From positions 62,001-126,000 of the IMG/VR virus record IMGVR_UViG_3300035182_000466: DNA of 64,000 nt; one strand, 5' to 3'. A model generated the notes under the pieces. The model saw only the letters and a list, made by a program, of their open reading frames with translations. It did not search any database and had not been told where the DNA came from. The translations under genes were made by a program, and so were the position numbers. This document shows, in pieces, positions 16,833 to 25,372 of the stretch (the stretch's first letter is position 1; each line of letters starts with the position of its first letter). Source of the DNA: a virus.

Positions 16833-17399
16833 ATGTCTAAAAAACCTACTATATCTACAGTAATAGCACTAGCTAATACTGGGCCTTTAATGAGTCATAA
16901 TTGGTCAATTGAAAGTGTAACGTTACAAGATTCAACTAATGCTAATAGTTTTAACAGCTTTTTCCCTTCCAGGTTCTTTCAAAATTATGTAGAGTCGATA
17001 GAACTTCCCTTCAGACAATTCAACGCTGATGATCGTCACCTCGCTACGACCAAACAATTCTACGCAGGGTTTAATACTGTAAATAATTTTACGGTAACAT
17101 TTTTTGAAGATTCAAATGCATCTACAATTAAAGGATTCTCTAAATGGCAGGATTTAATAATGGATTCAGATCCAAGTAAACCTGAAACCTTTGGAAACTA
17201 TTATCCTGCATCTAACTATAAAGCTAAAGTTATAGTTAATCTTTTAAGTGATACCATTCAAGGTAAAATTATTAGAACCGCAAGTTTACTTGGTGTATTT
17301 CCATTGATTATTAATCCTTTAAACATGACAAGTGTAGTAGACATAGTTACAGTTCAAGTAACATTTAGCGTAGATAAAGTAAATTGGTCAAACATCTAA
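16833..17399 (+). CDS. Second tail-tube-fold protein
   Basis: The 188-residue protein shows the same layout as the preceding tube protein: YVESIELPFRQFN as first strand pair, FYAGFNTVNNFTVTFFED, an IKGFSKWQDLI helix, and closing strands VVDIVTVQVTFSVDK. It is therefore probably a tube paralogue, perhaps a tube-end, tube-tapering or baseplate-proximal ring, or a minor tube subunit. The hairpin before it may lower its expression, which would suit a protein needed in few copies. Confidence 0.7.
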   Translation: MSKKPTISTVIALANTGPLMSHNWSIESVTLQDSTNANSFNSFFPSRFFQNYVESIELPFRQFNADDRHLATTKQFYAGFNTVNNFTVTFFEDSNASTIKGFSKWQDLIMDSDPSKPETFGNYYPASNYKAKVIVNLLSDTIQGKIIRTASLLGVFPLIINPLNMTSVVDIVTVQVTFSVDKVNWSNI

Positions 17400-17423
17400 A
17401 GAAAAACTAACTAGGAGACACTG

Positions 17424-18320
17424 ATGAACAACAGCAATGGACAAATTATGCCACCGAAGAGGAAAGCTATTCTAAAACCTGTATCATCACAACTACAAGA
17501 ACCTGTATCTAAAACTCAAGATCAAGCTCATTCTGAGAAACAAAGATTTCAGAATGATGGTCGTTATGTCTTATTACAAGAACTTCCTTCACAGTATCAT
17601 CCACGATTTGGGTACGACTTTGAAGAACTATGGATCAGACAATTAACTACTAATGAAGCTCGCTTGATACATATGGCTAAAGTTAGTAATAACATTACTT
17701 ATTTGATTAGTGCAGTTGGAGCATGTTTAAGTCAACCAATAAACAAGTTAATTGTGGAAGACTTTGAGTTCTGTCTTTATTGGTTACGTTTAAATAGTTA
17801 CCCTGCAAGACCTTTTCATGTTACTTGGACTTGTGATAATGAACTTGAAGATCTAGATGAAAATGGTAACAAGAAGATTTGCGGTCATAAAGATCAATTA
17901 TCACAAATAAAGAAATCCGATATAACTATTAACCATATACCAGATGATTTTAAAATGTTACCAGAGGTTGCATTTCCTACAATGCGATTCTTTGAAGAGC
18001 TGGATTCTCTTAGACGAAGGATCGAGTCATTTAAAAACTCCGATCTTACAGATGAGGATGAAGAAAAAGAATATACCTCTTTAATGGGAGATCTTTATTT
18101 AGCAGATATAGCTCAATGGATTAAAGCTGGAGATTCATTAGCTGAAAAATTGATGATTTTAAATGAGCAACCTAATCTTGTGCTTCAAGAAAAAATTGAG
18201 GGGTTTGTAGAGAAACTTCCTCAATTTGGGGTATCTGAATGGATATCTTTAAAATGTCAAGCTTGCGGAGGTATAATGAGAAGGAAACTGACATTGAATT
18301 ATCTTTCCTTCTTTCCCTAG
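17424..18320 (+). CDS. Tail assembly chaperone, short form (pre-frameshift)
   Basis: This 298-residue protein lies between the tube genes and the tape measure, the universal site of tail-assembly chaperones. It has a flexible N-terminus (1-50) and a core including YDFEELWIRQLTTNEARLI. Two Cys-containing segments may bind zinc: WTCD...KKICGH (about 135-155) and KCQACGG near the C-terminus. The pattern of a late CxxC followed by a short stretch ending in FF recalls T4 gp26/gp51 baseplate-hub assembly proteins. It ends at CCC TAG, and a +1 shift there gives a longer product. Confidence 0.7.
   Translation: MNNSNGQIMPPKRKAILKPVSSQLQEPVSKTQDQAHSEKQRFQNDGRYVLLQELPSQYHPRFGYDFEELWIRQLTTNEARLIHMAKVSNNITYLISAVGACLSQPINKLIVEDFEFCLYWLRLNSYPARPFHVTWTCDNELEDLDENGNKKICGHKDQLSQIKKSDITINHIPDDFKMLPEVAFPTMRFFEELDSLRRRIESFKNSDLTDEDEEKEYTSLMGDLYLADIAQWIKAGDSLAEKLMILNEQPNLVLQEKIEGFVEKLPQFGVSEWISLKCQACGGIMRRKLTLNYLSFFP
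18315..18320 (+). promoter_or_regulatory. Candidate +1 programmed ribosomal frameshift site
   Basis: The zero frame ends ...TTC TTT CCC TAG. A P-site proline tRNA on CCC can slip forward one base to CCT, placing AGC in the A site and bypassing the stop. Proline CCC followed by a slowly decoded stop is a known kind of +1 site in phage structural genes. The +1 frame is closed by TGA 24 bases before CCC, so the shift window is very short and centres on this site. Confidence 0.7.
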
Positions 18321-18453
18321 CCTGACTATACAACAGATACTAGATACTCAGTGGACTTTAGCTACAAAATGTAATATACCACCTAATGATAATATGCCTA
18401 TAATGAACTTGTTATACTGGGCTTCTTTATACAAAGAAGATATCTCAAAATAA
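18319..18453 (+). CDS. Frameshift-encoded C-terminal extension of the tail chaperone
   Basis: In the +1 frame 44 codons are open before TAA, beginning SLTIQQILDTQWTLATK and ending LLYWASLYKEDISK. There is no start codon near its beginning; the first ATG would leave only about 21 residues. This points to a fusion product of about 342 residues rather than an independent gene. The extension is helical and could, as in other phages, recruit tape-measure monomers to the tube. The alternative is a decayed or mutated 3' end. Confidence 0.65.
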   Translation, partial: SLTIQQILDTQWTLATKCNIPPNDNMPIMNLLYWASLYKEDISK

Positions 18454-18464
18454 AGTAGGATGTT

Positions 18465-21287
18465 ATGGCTAATTCATTATTCAGTAACGTAATGAAAGAT
18501 ATAAAATTAAATACTATAGACATAGTTAAAAATAAGTATCAAGATGTAAAAACTAATGTTAGGAATAATGTTGCAGATAGAGCAGGTTCATTAAGCCAAA
18601 CTCTATCTAAGCATGCTCCAAACACGTATCCAAACTCCTCTTTATCTAGAACCTTAGAAAAGATTGCAGGTAGTAAAGTACAAGATATAAGAGAAGATGC
18701 TAAGAAGAGATTAGAAAGAACTCAGGACGCCGCAGCTCAGGAACAACAGACTGAAGCTTTAGATGGAATGGATAAATCTTTAACAGCGCAGTTAAAGCTG
18801 GTTAATAAAAATCTAGAAAAAATAGACAAGACTATAAGAGTAACTGGTTCTGATGGAGGTTTACTTGGCAAGTACTTAGAGTACAGAGGACTAAAAGGTA
18901 CTTTAAAAGGTAAAGGTACTTGGTATAATCCAAAAACCTGGTTTAATAAAGGTGCTGGTTCTACTACAGAAGCTGCTGCCGAAGCAGCAGAAGCTACAGG
19001 AGCTACAGCAGCAGAGACTACAGAAGCTACAGCCGCAGCAGCAGATACTACAGCAGTCGCAGCTTCTACTGGAAGTCGTGTTTTGTCAGGAGCTACTAAG
19101 GTAATAGGTAGAGTTGCATTACCTCTAACAGGTTTAATTGCAGGATATTCAGAGTATAATTCAGCAGATAATAAAGATCAATCCACTGAGGTAAAAACTG
19201 CAAGAGCTGTAACTACTGGTGCTGGTACAATGGCAGGTGCACTAGGTGGTGCTAAACTAGGCGCAATGGGTGGTGCTGCTTTAGGCTCTGTAATACCAGG
19301 TTTAGGAACTACGGTTGGAGGTATTGTAGGAGCTATAGTAGGTGGTATTGGTGGTGCATTCGGTGGAGAGAAATTTTCAAAGTGGATCTCAAGAAAAGTA
19401 TTTAAAAGTGATGAAACTAAACAAAAAGATGTAGATACTAAAAAAGAACTTACTGATAATTTTGATACTAGAAATGCCTTAATTATAAACAAGGCAGAAG
19501 ATATAACAAATAAATCAACTGCCCTAACAGGTAATGAAGAAGGTGATGAAGAAGGTGAAGGGCCTACTTACTTAGAAAAACAAGACGCTAAAAATCTAAA
19601 AGATTTGACCACAATTACTAAGGAAGCGTATAGACCTAGAGGACTAATGGAACGTCTATTTTCTACTTTAAGTGCACCGTTTGAGTGGCTTAGAAGTAAG
19701 CTTGGTGGTGGTCCCTCAACTCCTACAGGAGGAGCACCTATAGGTGCTCCAAGTTCTAGTGATGCAGAAGTACCTATGGCTTCTTCACATGGTACACCAT
19801 CTTCTTCTTCTTCATATGGTACACCATCTTCTTCTTCATATGATACACCTTCTTCTTCAGGAAGTACCACATCAAGCACTTCAGGTTCTATAGATACTTC
19901 CAACATTGTTGCAGAAGGTTTTGCAGGAGCAGCCCTTTCCGGAATACCTTATAATAACAAACGAGATGGAACAGGAATGGACTGTTCCGAAATAAGCCAA
20001 GCTGCTTATCGTGCTGCTGGAATATCAATTCCAGGTACTGCTGAAGCTCAAAGAAAAGATGTTCTAAAAAATGGTACTCCTGTTACTAGTATAAAAGATC
20101 TTCAGCCTGGAGATCTTATCTTCTATCATAGTGAAAAAGAAGAAGCTTTAAGAAAAGCTGGAATAGCAGGTGGTGGAGCTAGAAAGCCAGTAGGGCCTTT
20201 TGGTGCGACACATGTAGCTGTATACCTAGGTAAGGATCCAGTTACTGGCAAACCTAAGATGTTTGAGTCTGGAAATAGTAAAACTGGTGCTAAGTCAGGT
20301 GTGAAAGACTTTAGAGCCAAAGGTTTTATAATGGGTGGACGCCCAACTAAGTCAGGAGATTCTGGTAAAAGAGTAATGGCTGCCTTAGTAGGAAATCAAG
20401 GTGGTTCAATTCCTAAAGACGACATACAAGTCGCATCTTCTGACAAAGCAGAGCCAGAAACAACTCAAAGTACCAGTACACAAAAAGCTTCTTCAGAAGA
20501 CTTTAAAACTGTTACATCACCAGAAGAAGACATTAAAAAAGAAGAACCTTATGATGTGGCCTCCGTTGCTTTACCTTCTGATATTGATTCTGAACCACAA
20601 GGTCTTGTAAAACAGTTATTAAAATCTGATAATTTTGTAGCTGCTTCTTCACCTGCGGTTAAGAAAGAAGAACCACTGTTAGATACAGTTAGTGCTGTAG
20701 AAGCAGCGTCTAATATACCGGCATCTTCTGGAACTAACTTGCCTATTTCTTCAACTGAAGGTTTAAAACCAGAAACAACTACGAATAACAGTGGTCTATT
20801 AGGATTCTTAAATAAGGTTTTAAGCACAGTTACTGGTGCGGCGACTTCTGGATACTCTGATTTAAAAGATTCTGGTGGAAAACTATATGATAAAATTTCT
20901 AATGGAATTAGTGATACTGTAGGAGCAGGACTAGATACTTTAAAAAATAAAGCACAGTCTGCTACTGATACGGTTATGGGTTCATGGGATAACTTAGCTT
21001 CTTCTGCCTTTCCAGTAATTGATGGAGCTACGGGAGCAGTAAATAGAGCTTTTAGTGGAGTGCCAGATGCCCAGACTGTAAAATCACCTGAGTCAATAGT
21101 ATTACCACCAAGAGCAGAGCTGACATCAAATAAGCCTACTACAAATAAAGATAATAAAGTTAGTCAACAACCAAGCTATCCACCTACTGCTAATCTGCCT
21201 GCCGCAGAAGTTCCAAGTTTAAGAACTGATGGAATGTTTATGGTTGAGGATGGTGGACTAAATCTTATTATATTAGGAGTAGTTTAA
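18465..21287 (+). CDS. Tape measure protein with embedded NlpC/P60 domain
   Basis: The 940-residue protein should set tail length and be ejected through the tube. Its N-terminal 130 residues are helical and coiled-coil-like. Residues about 225-305 form a hydrophobic Gly/Ala-rich stretch (GALGGAKLGAMGGAALGS) typical of tape measures. A cysteine-peptidase domain follows at about 480-625: C507 in MDCSEISQAAY, H583 in GATHVAVYLG and E601 in MFESGN form the likely NlpC/P60 catalytic set, so the protein may cut peptidoglycan during DNA entry. Ser-rich linkers flank it. Position just after the chaperone fits. Confidence 0.82.
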   Translation: MANSLFSNVMKDIKLNTIDIVKNKYQDVKTNVRNNVADRAGSLSQTLSKHAPNTYPNSSLSRTLEKIAGSKVQDIREDAKKRLERTQDAAAQEQQTEALDGMDKSLTAQLKLVNKNLEKIDKTIRVTGSDGGLLGKYLEYRGLKGTLKGKGTWYNPKTWFNKGAGSTTEAAAEAAEATGATAAETTEATAAAADTTAVAASTGSRVLSGATKVIGRVALPLTGLIAGYSEYNSADNKDQSTEVKTARAVTTGAGTMAGALGGAKLGAMGGAALGSVIPGLGTTVGGIVGAIVGGIGGAFGGEKFSKWISRKVFKSDETKQKDVDTKKELTDNFDTRNALIINKAEDITNKSTALTGNEEGDEEGEGPTYLEKQDAKNLKDLTTITKEAYRPRGLMERLFSTLSAPFEWLRSKLGGGPSTPTGGAPIGAPSSSDAEVPMASSHGTPSSSSSYGTPSSSSYDTPSSSGSTTSSTSGSIDTSNIVAEGFAGAALSGIPYNNKRDGTGMDCSEISQAAYRAAGISIPGTAEAQRKDVLKNGTPVTSIKDLQPGDLIFYHSEKEEALRKAGIAGGGARKPVGPFGATHVAVYLGKDPVTGKPKMFESGNSKTGAKSGVKDFRAKGFIMGGRPTKSGDSGKRVMAALVGNQGGSIPKDDIQVASSDKAEPETTQSTSTQKASSEDFKTVTSPEEDIKKEEPYDVASVALPSDIDSEPQGLVKQLLKSDNFVAASSPAVKKEEPLLDTVSAVEAASNIPASSGTNLPISSTEGLKPETTTNNSGLLGFLNKVLSTVTGAATSGYSDLKDSGGKLYDKISNGISDTVGAGLDTLKNKAQSATDTVMGSWDNLASSAFPVIDGATGAVNRAFSGVPDAQTVKSPESIVLPPRAELTSNKPTTNKDNKVSQQPSYPPTANLPAAEVPSLRTDGMFMVEDGGLNLIILGVV
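19731..19750. repeat. 20-bp perfect palindrome inside tape measure gene
   Basis: GGAGCACCTATAGGTGCTCC equals its own reverse complement. It encodes part of GGAPIGAP at the start of the Ser/Gly linker. It may be a by-product of the repeated Gly-Ala-Pro codons, or a binding or cruciform site; nothing else around it decides. Confidence 0.9.
19791..19859 (+). repeat. Imperfect tandem repeat encoding GTPSSSSSY units
   Basis: Three shrinking units (27, 24 and 18 bases) encode GTPSSSSSY, GTPSSSSY and DTPSSS. They form the flexible linker between the tape-measure body and the NlpC/P60 domain. The TCT-rich run is prone to slippage, so linker length may vary between related phages. Confidence 0.85.
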
Positions 21288-21288
21288 T

Positions 21289-21906
21289 ATGTCTGAAATA
21301 GGTGGATATGAGTCTTTAAATAAAAATTATAGAGTATGGTTAAGTAAAGGTAGTTCAATAGTATCTACACCAATGGCTGAGAATTTTTCTACTTCTTTAG
21401 ATATAACATGGAATCCAATACTTGCCGGTGGTATGCAAGAAGCAATGTCAGCTATGGTAGGTGGAAATGTTACTGAATGGGTTAATAAGACTGCCGCAGC
21501 AGGTGGTTTTAACTTTCAGAATAAACAGTTAAGTGCTCAATTATGGCAAGGATCTTCGTATATTTCATATAATATTCCTTTTGTGTTTAAGGTAGAGAAA
21601 GATCCTCAAAGAGAACTTGTTGAACCAATAAAAGAAATAATGAAGATGGCTCTACCTAGAGAATTTGGTCCTATCCTTAAAGCGCCTTATACACCTATGT
21701 TACCGGATAGCGAAACTAATTCTCCAGTAGAAGTTAGATTTGGAAATTTCATGGTTCTTAAAAATTGTGTAATAACTAATATAAGTCAGACATATGATGC
21801 AATTTTTGATTCTGATGGTAGACCTTTAAGTGCTAAGTTAGATGTTTCAGTAATATCTACTTATATTATCGTCTATGATGATATTCAAACTATGTTCAAA
21901 CATTAA
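21289..21906 (+). CDS. Tube-fold baseplate protein (gp48/gp54-like, tentative)
   Basis: The 205-residue protein follows the tape measure with a 1-base gap. Its pattern of strands (STSLDITWNPIL, YISYNIPFVFKV, VRFGNFMVLKNCVITNIS, LSAKLDVSVISTYIIVYDD) resembles a tail-tube-like beta-barrel, and in myophages proteins at this position (gp48/gp54 or gpU) join tube to baseplate. I infer that it caps or initiates the tube at the baseplate. The family assignment is not secure. Confidence 0.5.
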   Translation: MSEIGGYESLNKNYRVWLSKGSSIVSTPMAENFSTSLDITWNPILAGGMQEAMSAMVGGNVTEWVNKTAAAGGFNFQNKQLSAQLWQGSSYISYNIPFVFKVEKDPQRELVEPIKEIMKMALPREFGPILKAPYTPMLPDSETNSPVEVRFGNFMVLKNCVITNISQTYDAIFDSDGRPLSAKLDVSVISTYIIVYDDIQTMFKH

Positions 21907-21920
21907 CTAGAGGTTATTAT

Positions 21921-22253
21921 ATGTCGATATATGATAGACATTTATATCTAACTAGAGATAACTTAGGTAATGACCCTCTCACAGATAAATTGGTTGATAA
22001 AATAATGGTAATACCTTATTCTTCAATATATGAAATACCTTTTTATAATGAGAATAGGCCAGATAAAATTTCAGCTTTATTCTTTGGTTCACCTGAGTTA
22101 TATTGGGTAATACTTGTTTATAATAAACTTATTGCAAATACTGAACTGACTGCAGGATCATTTATAAAGATACCTAATTTTACTATTTTAAATGATCTTT
22201 TAGTTAAACAGAGCCAAGGTAAACGTTTATCCAAACAAATTTATTTGAAATAA
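21921..22253 (+). CDS. gp53-like baseplate wedge protein
   Basis: The 110-residue protein contains FGSPELYWVILVYNKLI near residues 53-70, the hallmark of gp53-type wedge proteins, followed by a TAGSFIKIPN segment typical of the LysM-like turn in the same family. It sits between the tube-fold protein and the hub gene. In T4 gp53 helps complete the baseplate wedge; P2 gpX occupies an equivalent position. The small size is normal for standalone versions. Confidence 0.75.
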   Translation: MSIYDRHLYLTRDNLGNDPLTDKLVDKIMVIPYSSIYEIPFYNENRPDKISALFFGSPELYWVILVYNKLIANTELTAGSFIKIPNFTILNDLLVKQSQGKRLSKQIYLK

Positions 22254-22265
22254 CTAGAGGCCTTT

Positions 22266-23840
22266 ATGTCAGTAATAGCACTAGATGGACAACTATTTTT
22301 AGACCTTAAGGTAGATGATCAAGATCTACCTGTAGCTGGAGTAGATTTTTTGGATCAAATAACTATGCTTCAAGACGTATCTTCTGGAATACCAACGTTG
22401 ACATTAACCGTCAATGACTCAGAAGGTATATTTTCTGATTTACATCCTTTGTCTGATGCCAATAAATTTTCAATTACTATTGGTAAAGATAAAGATGAAC
22501 TATCTAGCAATAGACCTTATGAGTTTAGGCTATTTAGTTGGAAGGCTATACAGTATAGCCGTGGTTTAAAATATGTAATACACGCTGTTTTAGACAACTA
22601 TAAGTTTATAAAAAAGATAAAGACCAAAGCATATAAAGGAACAAGCTATAAAGTAATAAAAGAAATTGTAGAAGACTGTGGTTTAGACTTTGTAGGAGAT
22701 AGTTCTGGAGACCCTTGTTCAGATGAACAAACGTGGATAAATGTTTGTGATCCTGTTGCTATTTTCATAAAGAAAATAACTCAACATAGTTATTCAGAAA
22801 ATGGTGTAATGCTAGCTTGTGCTTCTTTTAATGGTGACTTTATTTATAAAAATATAAATAATGCCTTTTCTGAATCTACGCAACCTTATGCTAGTTTTGA
22901 CTCAGACCTAGATTCTAAGAAAACTGATAATACTACTACTAGTCCAGCAACTACTTCTAATCCTTCTTCTATTGGAGGAACAGACTTTAGCAGTTCTCCT
23001 GATAAGTATACAATGAGAGAATATACAACTAGCAGTTCTTCTGGATTCTTAAACTCATGGGTAAACTATGGATATAAGATGATAGAAGATTTAATGTCTG
23101 GAAGTAATGAAGAGTATAGTGGTGTTTCAATACCTTCAGCGGATGGTGCTGCTTCTATAAATACTGAAATATCTGATCAGATAGAAATAGCCCGTAGAGA
23201 TTATGCTCCTATAGACTGTGGAAATACCTATCCAAAATATTGGAAGGCTTACCATAGAAATCTTCGTATGTTAGGATTATTTAGTCAAAAATCAACTTTC
23301 TTGGTTGATACTGTTACTAATTTACAACCATTAGATCCTATTGATCTTAAATTCTATAATCTATCTACTGGAAAGCCTAATGGCTATAGTGGTAGATATA
23401 TTGTTGGGGCACATAAAATTGTCATAAAAGGTACAAAGTATGCAGAGTTGTTTGAAGTGTATAAAATGACAGTACCTAAAACAAGCTCAAGTTCAACAGA
23501 AGCAGATAATTCTTCAAATATAACTAATGCACCTAGTGATAATAGTAGTAGTCAAAAATTACCTAAACTTGCAGATTCACCACCACCTCAAGGGTCTGCT
23601 TTTAGTGGAACTAAAACTAGCTCTGGCGGTATAGCTGTTAATGATATGGAACCTTTAGTATCTGGTGATAAACCTGTTAGTGATAATCAATTGATACAAC
23701 CTAAAGAAGTTAATACTTTGCCTCTTGCTTCTGATGTACTTAAGTCCAATAAAACTTCTAGTACAACGAATACAAGTCAAGTATCACAAAGTAGTAGTAT
23801 TATAGCTGTAAAGAATTTAGGAGAGTTACCTAATATATAG
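22266..23840 (+). CDS. Baseplate hub protein (gp27/gpD-like)
   Basis: Residues about 1-200 show the hub pattern: LDLKVDDQDLPVAGVDFL, a strand ITMLQDVSSGIPTLTLTV, and a YKGTSYKVIKEIVEDCGLDF helix before a second barrel. After a Ser/Thr-rich insert (about 205-290) the fold resumes with YWKAYHRNLRMLGLF and SGRYIVGAHKIVIKG. The last about 120 residues are low-complexity and Ser-rich. The hub normally trimerises beneath the tube and carries the spike. Here the spike gene lies 16 kb downstream, separated by the fibre array. Confidence 0.78.
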   Translation: MSVIALDGQLFLDLKVDDQDLPVAGVDFLDQITMLQDVSSGIPTLTLTVNDSEGIFSDLHPLSDANKFSITIGKDKDELSSNRPYEFRLFSWKAIQYSRGLKYVIHAVLDNYKFIKKIKTKAYKGTSYKVIKEIVEDCGLDFVGDSSGDPCSDEQTWINVCDPVAIFIKKITQHSYSENGVMLACASFNGDFIYKNINNAFSESTQPYASFDSDLDSKKTDNTTTSPATTSNPSSIGGTDFSSSPDKYTMREYTTSSSSGFLNSWVNYGYKMIEDLMSGSNEEYSGVSIPSADGAASINTEISDQIEIARRDYAPIDCGNTYPKYWKAYHRNLRMLGLFSQKSTFLVDTVTNLQPLDPIDLKFYNLSTGKPNGYSGRYIVGAHKIVIKGTKYAELFEVYKMTVPKTSSSSTEADNSSNITNAPSDNSSSQKLPKLADSPPPQGSAFSGTKTSSGGIAVNDMEPLVSGDKPVSDNQLIQPKEVNTLPLASDVLKSNKTSSTTNTSQVSQSSSIIAVKNLGELPNI

Positions 23841-23861
23841 TAAATTAGCGAGGAAATAAAA

Positions 23862-24407
23862 ATGGGTAATTTTGATTATGCTCAAAGAGTAACAATGTCT
23901 GATGGTGATTATCCTATTGATGATAAGAGTACGTTAAAAAGCGGTGATTGGAATAATACTACAATCCTACAGCCTTGGGATGCAATTGAGTCTAATGGTG
24001 TACTAAGACCACAAACTGGTTCAAAACGTCCATGTTATGCAACATACATGACCAGAAGAAAAGCTGTAAGTCAAATGAAAGTTACAATAGTTGGAACTTA
24101 TAGAAAAATAAGTCTTAAACTACCTGGACTAGAATACTTATTTGACAATGCACCAAATGGTTGGTTAGACTTAACCATGTTATATGATGGGTATGATACT
24201 CCAGGATCTGGAAGAAACAGTAATGGATGTGCTTTAGGTATTGCTGCAAATGGAGGAAGCGGTCTTTTTATTGCTACCTTTGGTAGACAATCTAGCACTA
24301 ATAGTAGTAACAATACTATTTTAGTAAGGATAAAACTCGAAGCTCTTGATGTTATAAAAGGAATAACCTTAGAAGGAATGGTTGAAAATCCAGATATAGT
24401 ATGGTGA
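23862..24407 (+). CDS. Small tail or fibre-tip structural protein
   Basis: This 181-residue beta-rich protein has an N-terminal flexible part and a C-terminal domain with GWLDLTMLYDGYDTPG, NGCALGIAANG, ATFGRQSSTNSSNN and TILVRIKLEALDVIKGI. I recognise this run of motifs from tips of phage tail or fibre proteins, though no named family comes to mind. It lies between the hub and the first fibre genes, so it may be a baseplate adaptor or short fibre. Confidence 0.5.
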   Translation: MGNFDYAQRVTMSDGDYPIDDKSTLKSGDWNNTTILQPWDAIESNGVLRPQTGSKRPCYATYMTRRKAVSQMKVTIVGTYRKISLKLPGLEYLFDNAPNGWLDLTMLYDGYDTPGSGRNSNGCALGIAANGGSGLFIATFGRQSSTNSSNNTILVRIKLEALDVIKGITLEGMVENPDIVW

Positions 24408-24434
24408 CATAGTTGTCGGTAGTGGAGACTAAAA

Positions 24435-25346
24435 ATGGCAATTTCAGATACTAAAAAATTAGATATAGTTTGGAAGAAACTTTTTGGTGTAGCTGAAACT
24501 GATATTTTAAATAAGGATGTTTTGAATGAAACAATTTATACTAACGTAATATCTTATGGTCATGAGATTTGGACAGACTCAGGTAAAATACCTTCTACAC
24601 CGCCTATATCAAATACTAGAGAAATTGGCTTATATAAAGATGATACTATAGCTAAGATGGTTGTTGATGAAACAGTCCCTGGTAATAGAACTTGGTTAGC
24701 AGTAGATAATAGCAATGTACGATTACGAGACTGGATTCCTCCATCTTTAGGCTATAGTTATGCAGTAAGAATATATGTAGAAAATTTAGACTATGGGACA
24801 CATAGAAAGATTATAAATCCTACACTACTAACAATGGAGTATGTATTTGATTATAACGCTGGTGTATTATATTTTCCAAATTGCGTTCCTTCAGATGTAT
24901 TATCTAATAATGCAGTTTTATATATTGAAGGTTACAGATATATAGGGCCTAAAGGCGTTGGAGATGGCGGTGGTCCTATCGAACCTCCTAAACCTGTAGG
25001 AGATTTAGTATATGAACTTTCTGGATCTATCTTCGGTTCAGCTAAGCCTGATGAAGTAGTAATGCGTTTTGTTGTAGCAGCACCAATACGAATAGATAGA
25101 AATTTTCCTAAGTCACAGGCTTACTGTACTATTAAACCTAAAAGAGATACTGAACTGTTGATAACCAGAAATGACAGTATATTTGGCAAGATAGTTTTTA
25201 GAGCAAATGGAGATGGTTACGGAGAGTATAGAGGAATAGAGACTTTATTATTTCCAAAAGATATTTTATTAGTAAAAGCTCCATCTGATTATGATAATAC
25301 GATGAGAGATGTAGAATGGACTATAGTAGCACAACCTGCAGGATAA
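24435..25346 (+). CDS. Tail/baseplate structural protein with jelly-roll-like C-terminal domain
   Basis: The N-terminal 180 residues are unrecognised, with WTDSGKIPSTPP and several aromatic strands. A GGG-PP-P linker (about 175-188) leads to a C-terminal domain (about 190-303) of a type common in phage tail proteins: VVMRFVVAAPIRIDRNF, a TELLITRNDSIFGKIVF strand pair, and DILLVKAPSD followed by VEWTIVA. In other phages this domain is an all-beta attachment or oligomerisation unit. It precedes the fibre array. Confidence 0.55.
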   Translation: MAISDTKKLDIVWKKLFGVAETDILNKDVLNETIYTNVISYGHEIWTDSGKIPSTPPISNTREIGLYKDDTIAKMVVDETVPGNRTWLAVDNSNVRLRDWIPPSLGYSYAVRIYVENLDYGTHRKIINPTLLTMEYVFDYNAGVLYFPNCVPSDVLSNNAVLYIEGYRYIGPKGVGDGGGPIEPPKPVGDLVYELSGSIFGSAKPDEVVMRFVVAAPIRIDRNFPKSQAYCTIKPKRDTELLITRNDSIFGKIVFRANGDGYGEYRGIETLLFPKDILLVKAPSDYDNTMRDVEWTIVAQPAG

Positions 25347-25372
25347 ACTTCGTCTATACATGAGGTATAAAG

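Noticed and set aside
18321-18464. Conventional -1 frameshift for the tail chaperone, or a separate small gene
   Set aside because: The -1 frame meets TGA two codons past the junction. A separate gene would have to start at an internal ATG and give only about 21 residues. The +1 frame is the one that stays open.
19178-20827. Minus-strand open frames opposite the tape measure
   Set aside because: They are Pro/Ala-rich or Ser-rich complements of the Gly/Ala and Ser linkers, without ribosome sites, and all support is on the + strand.
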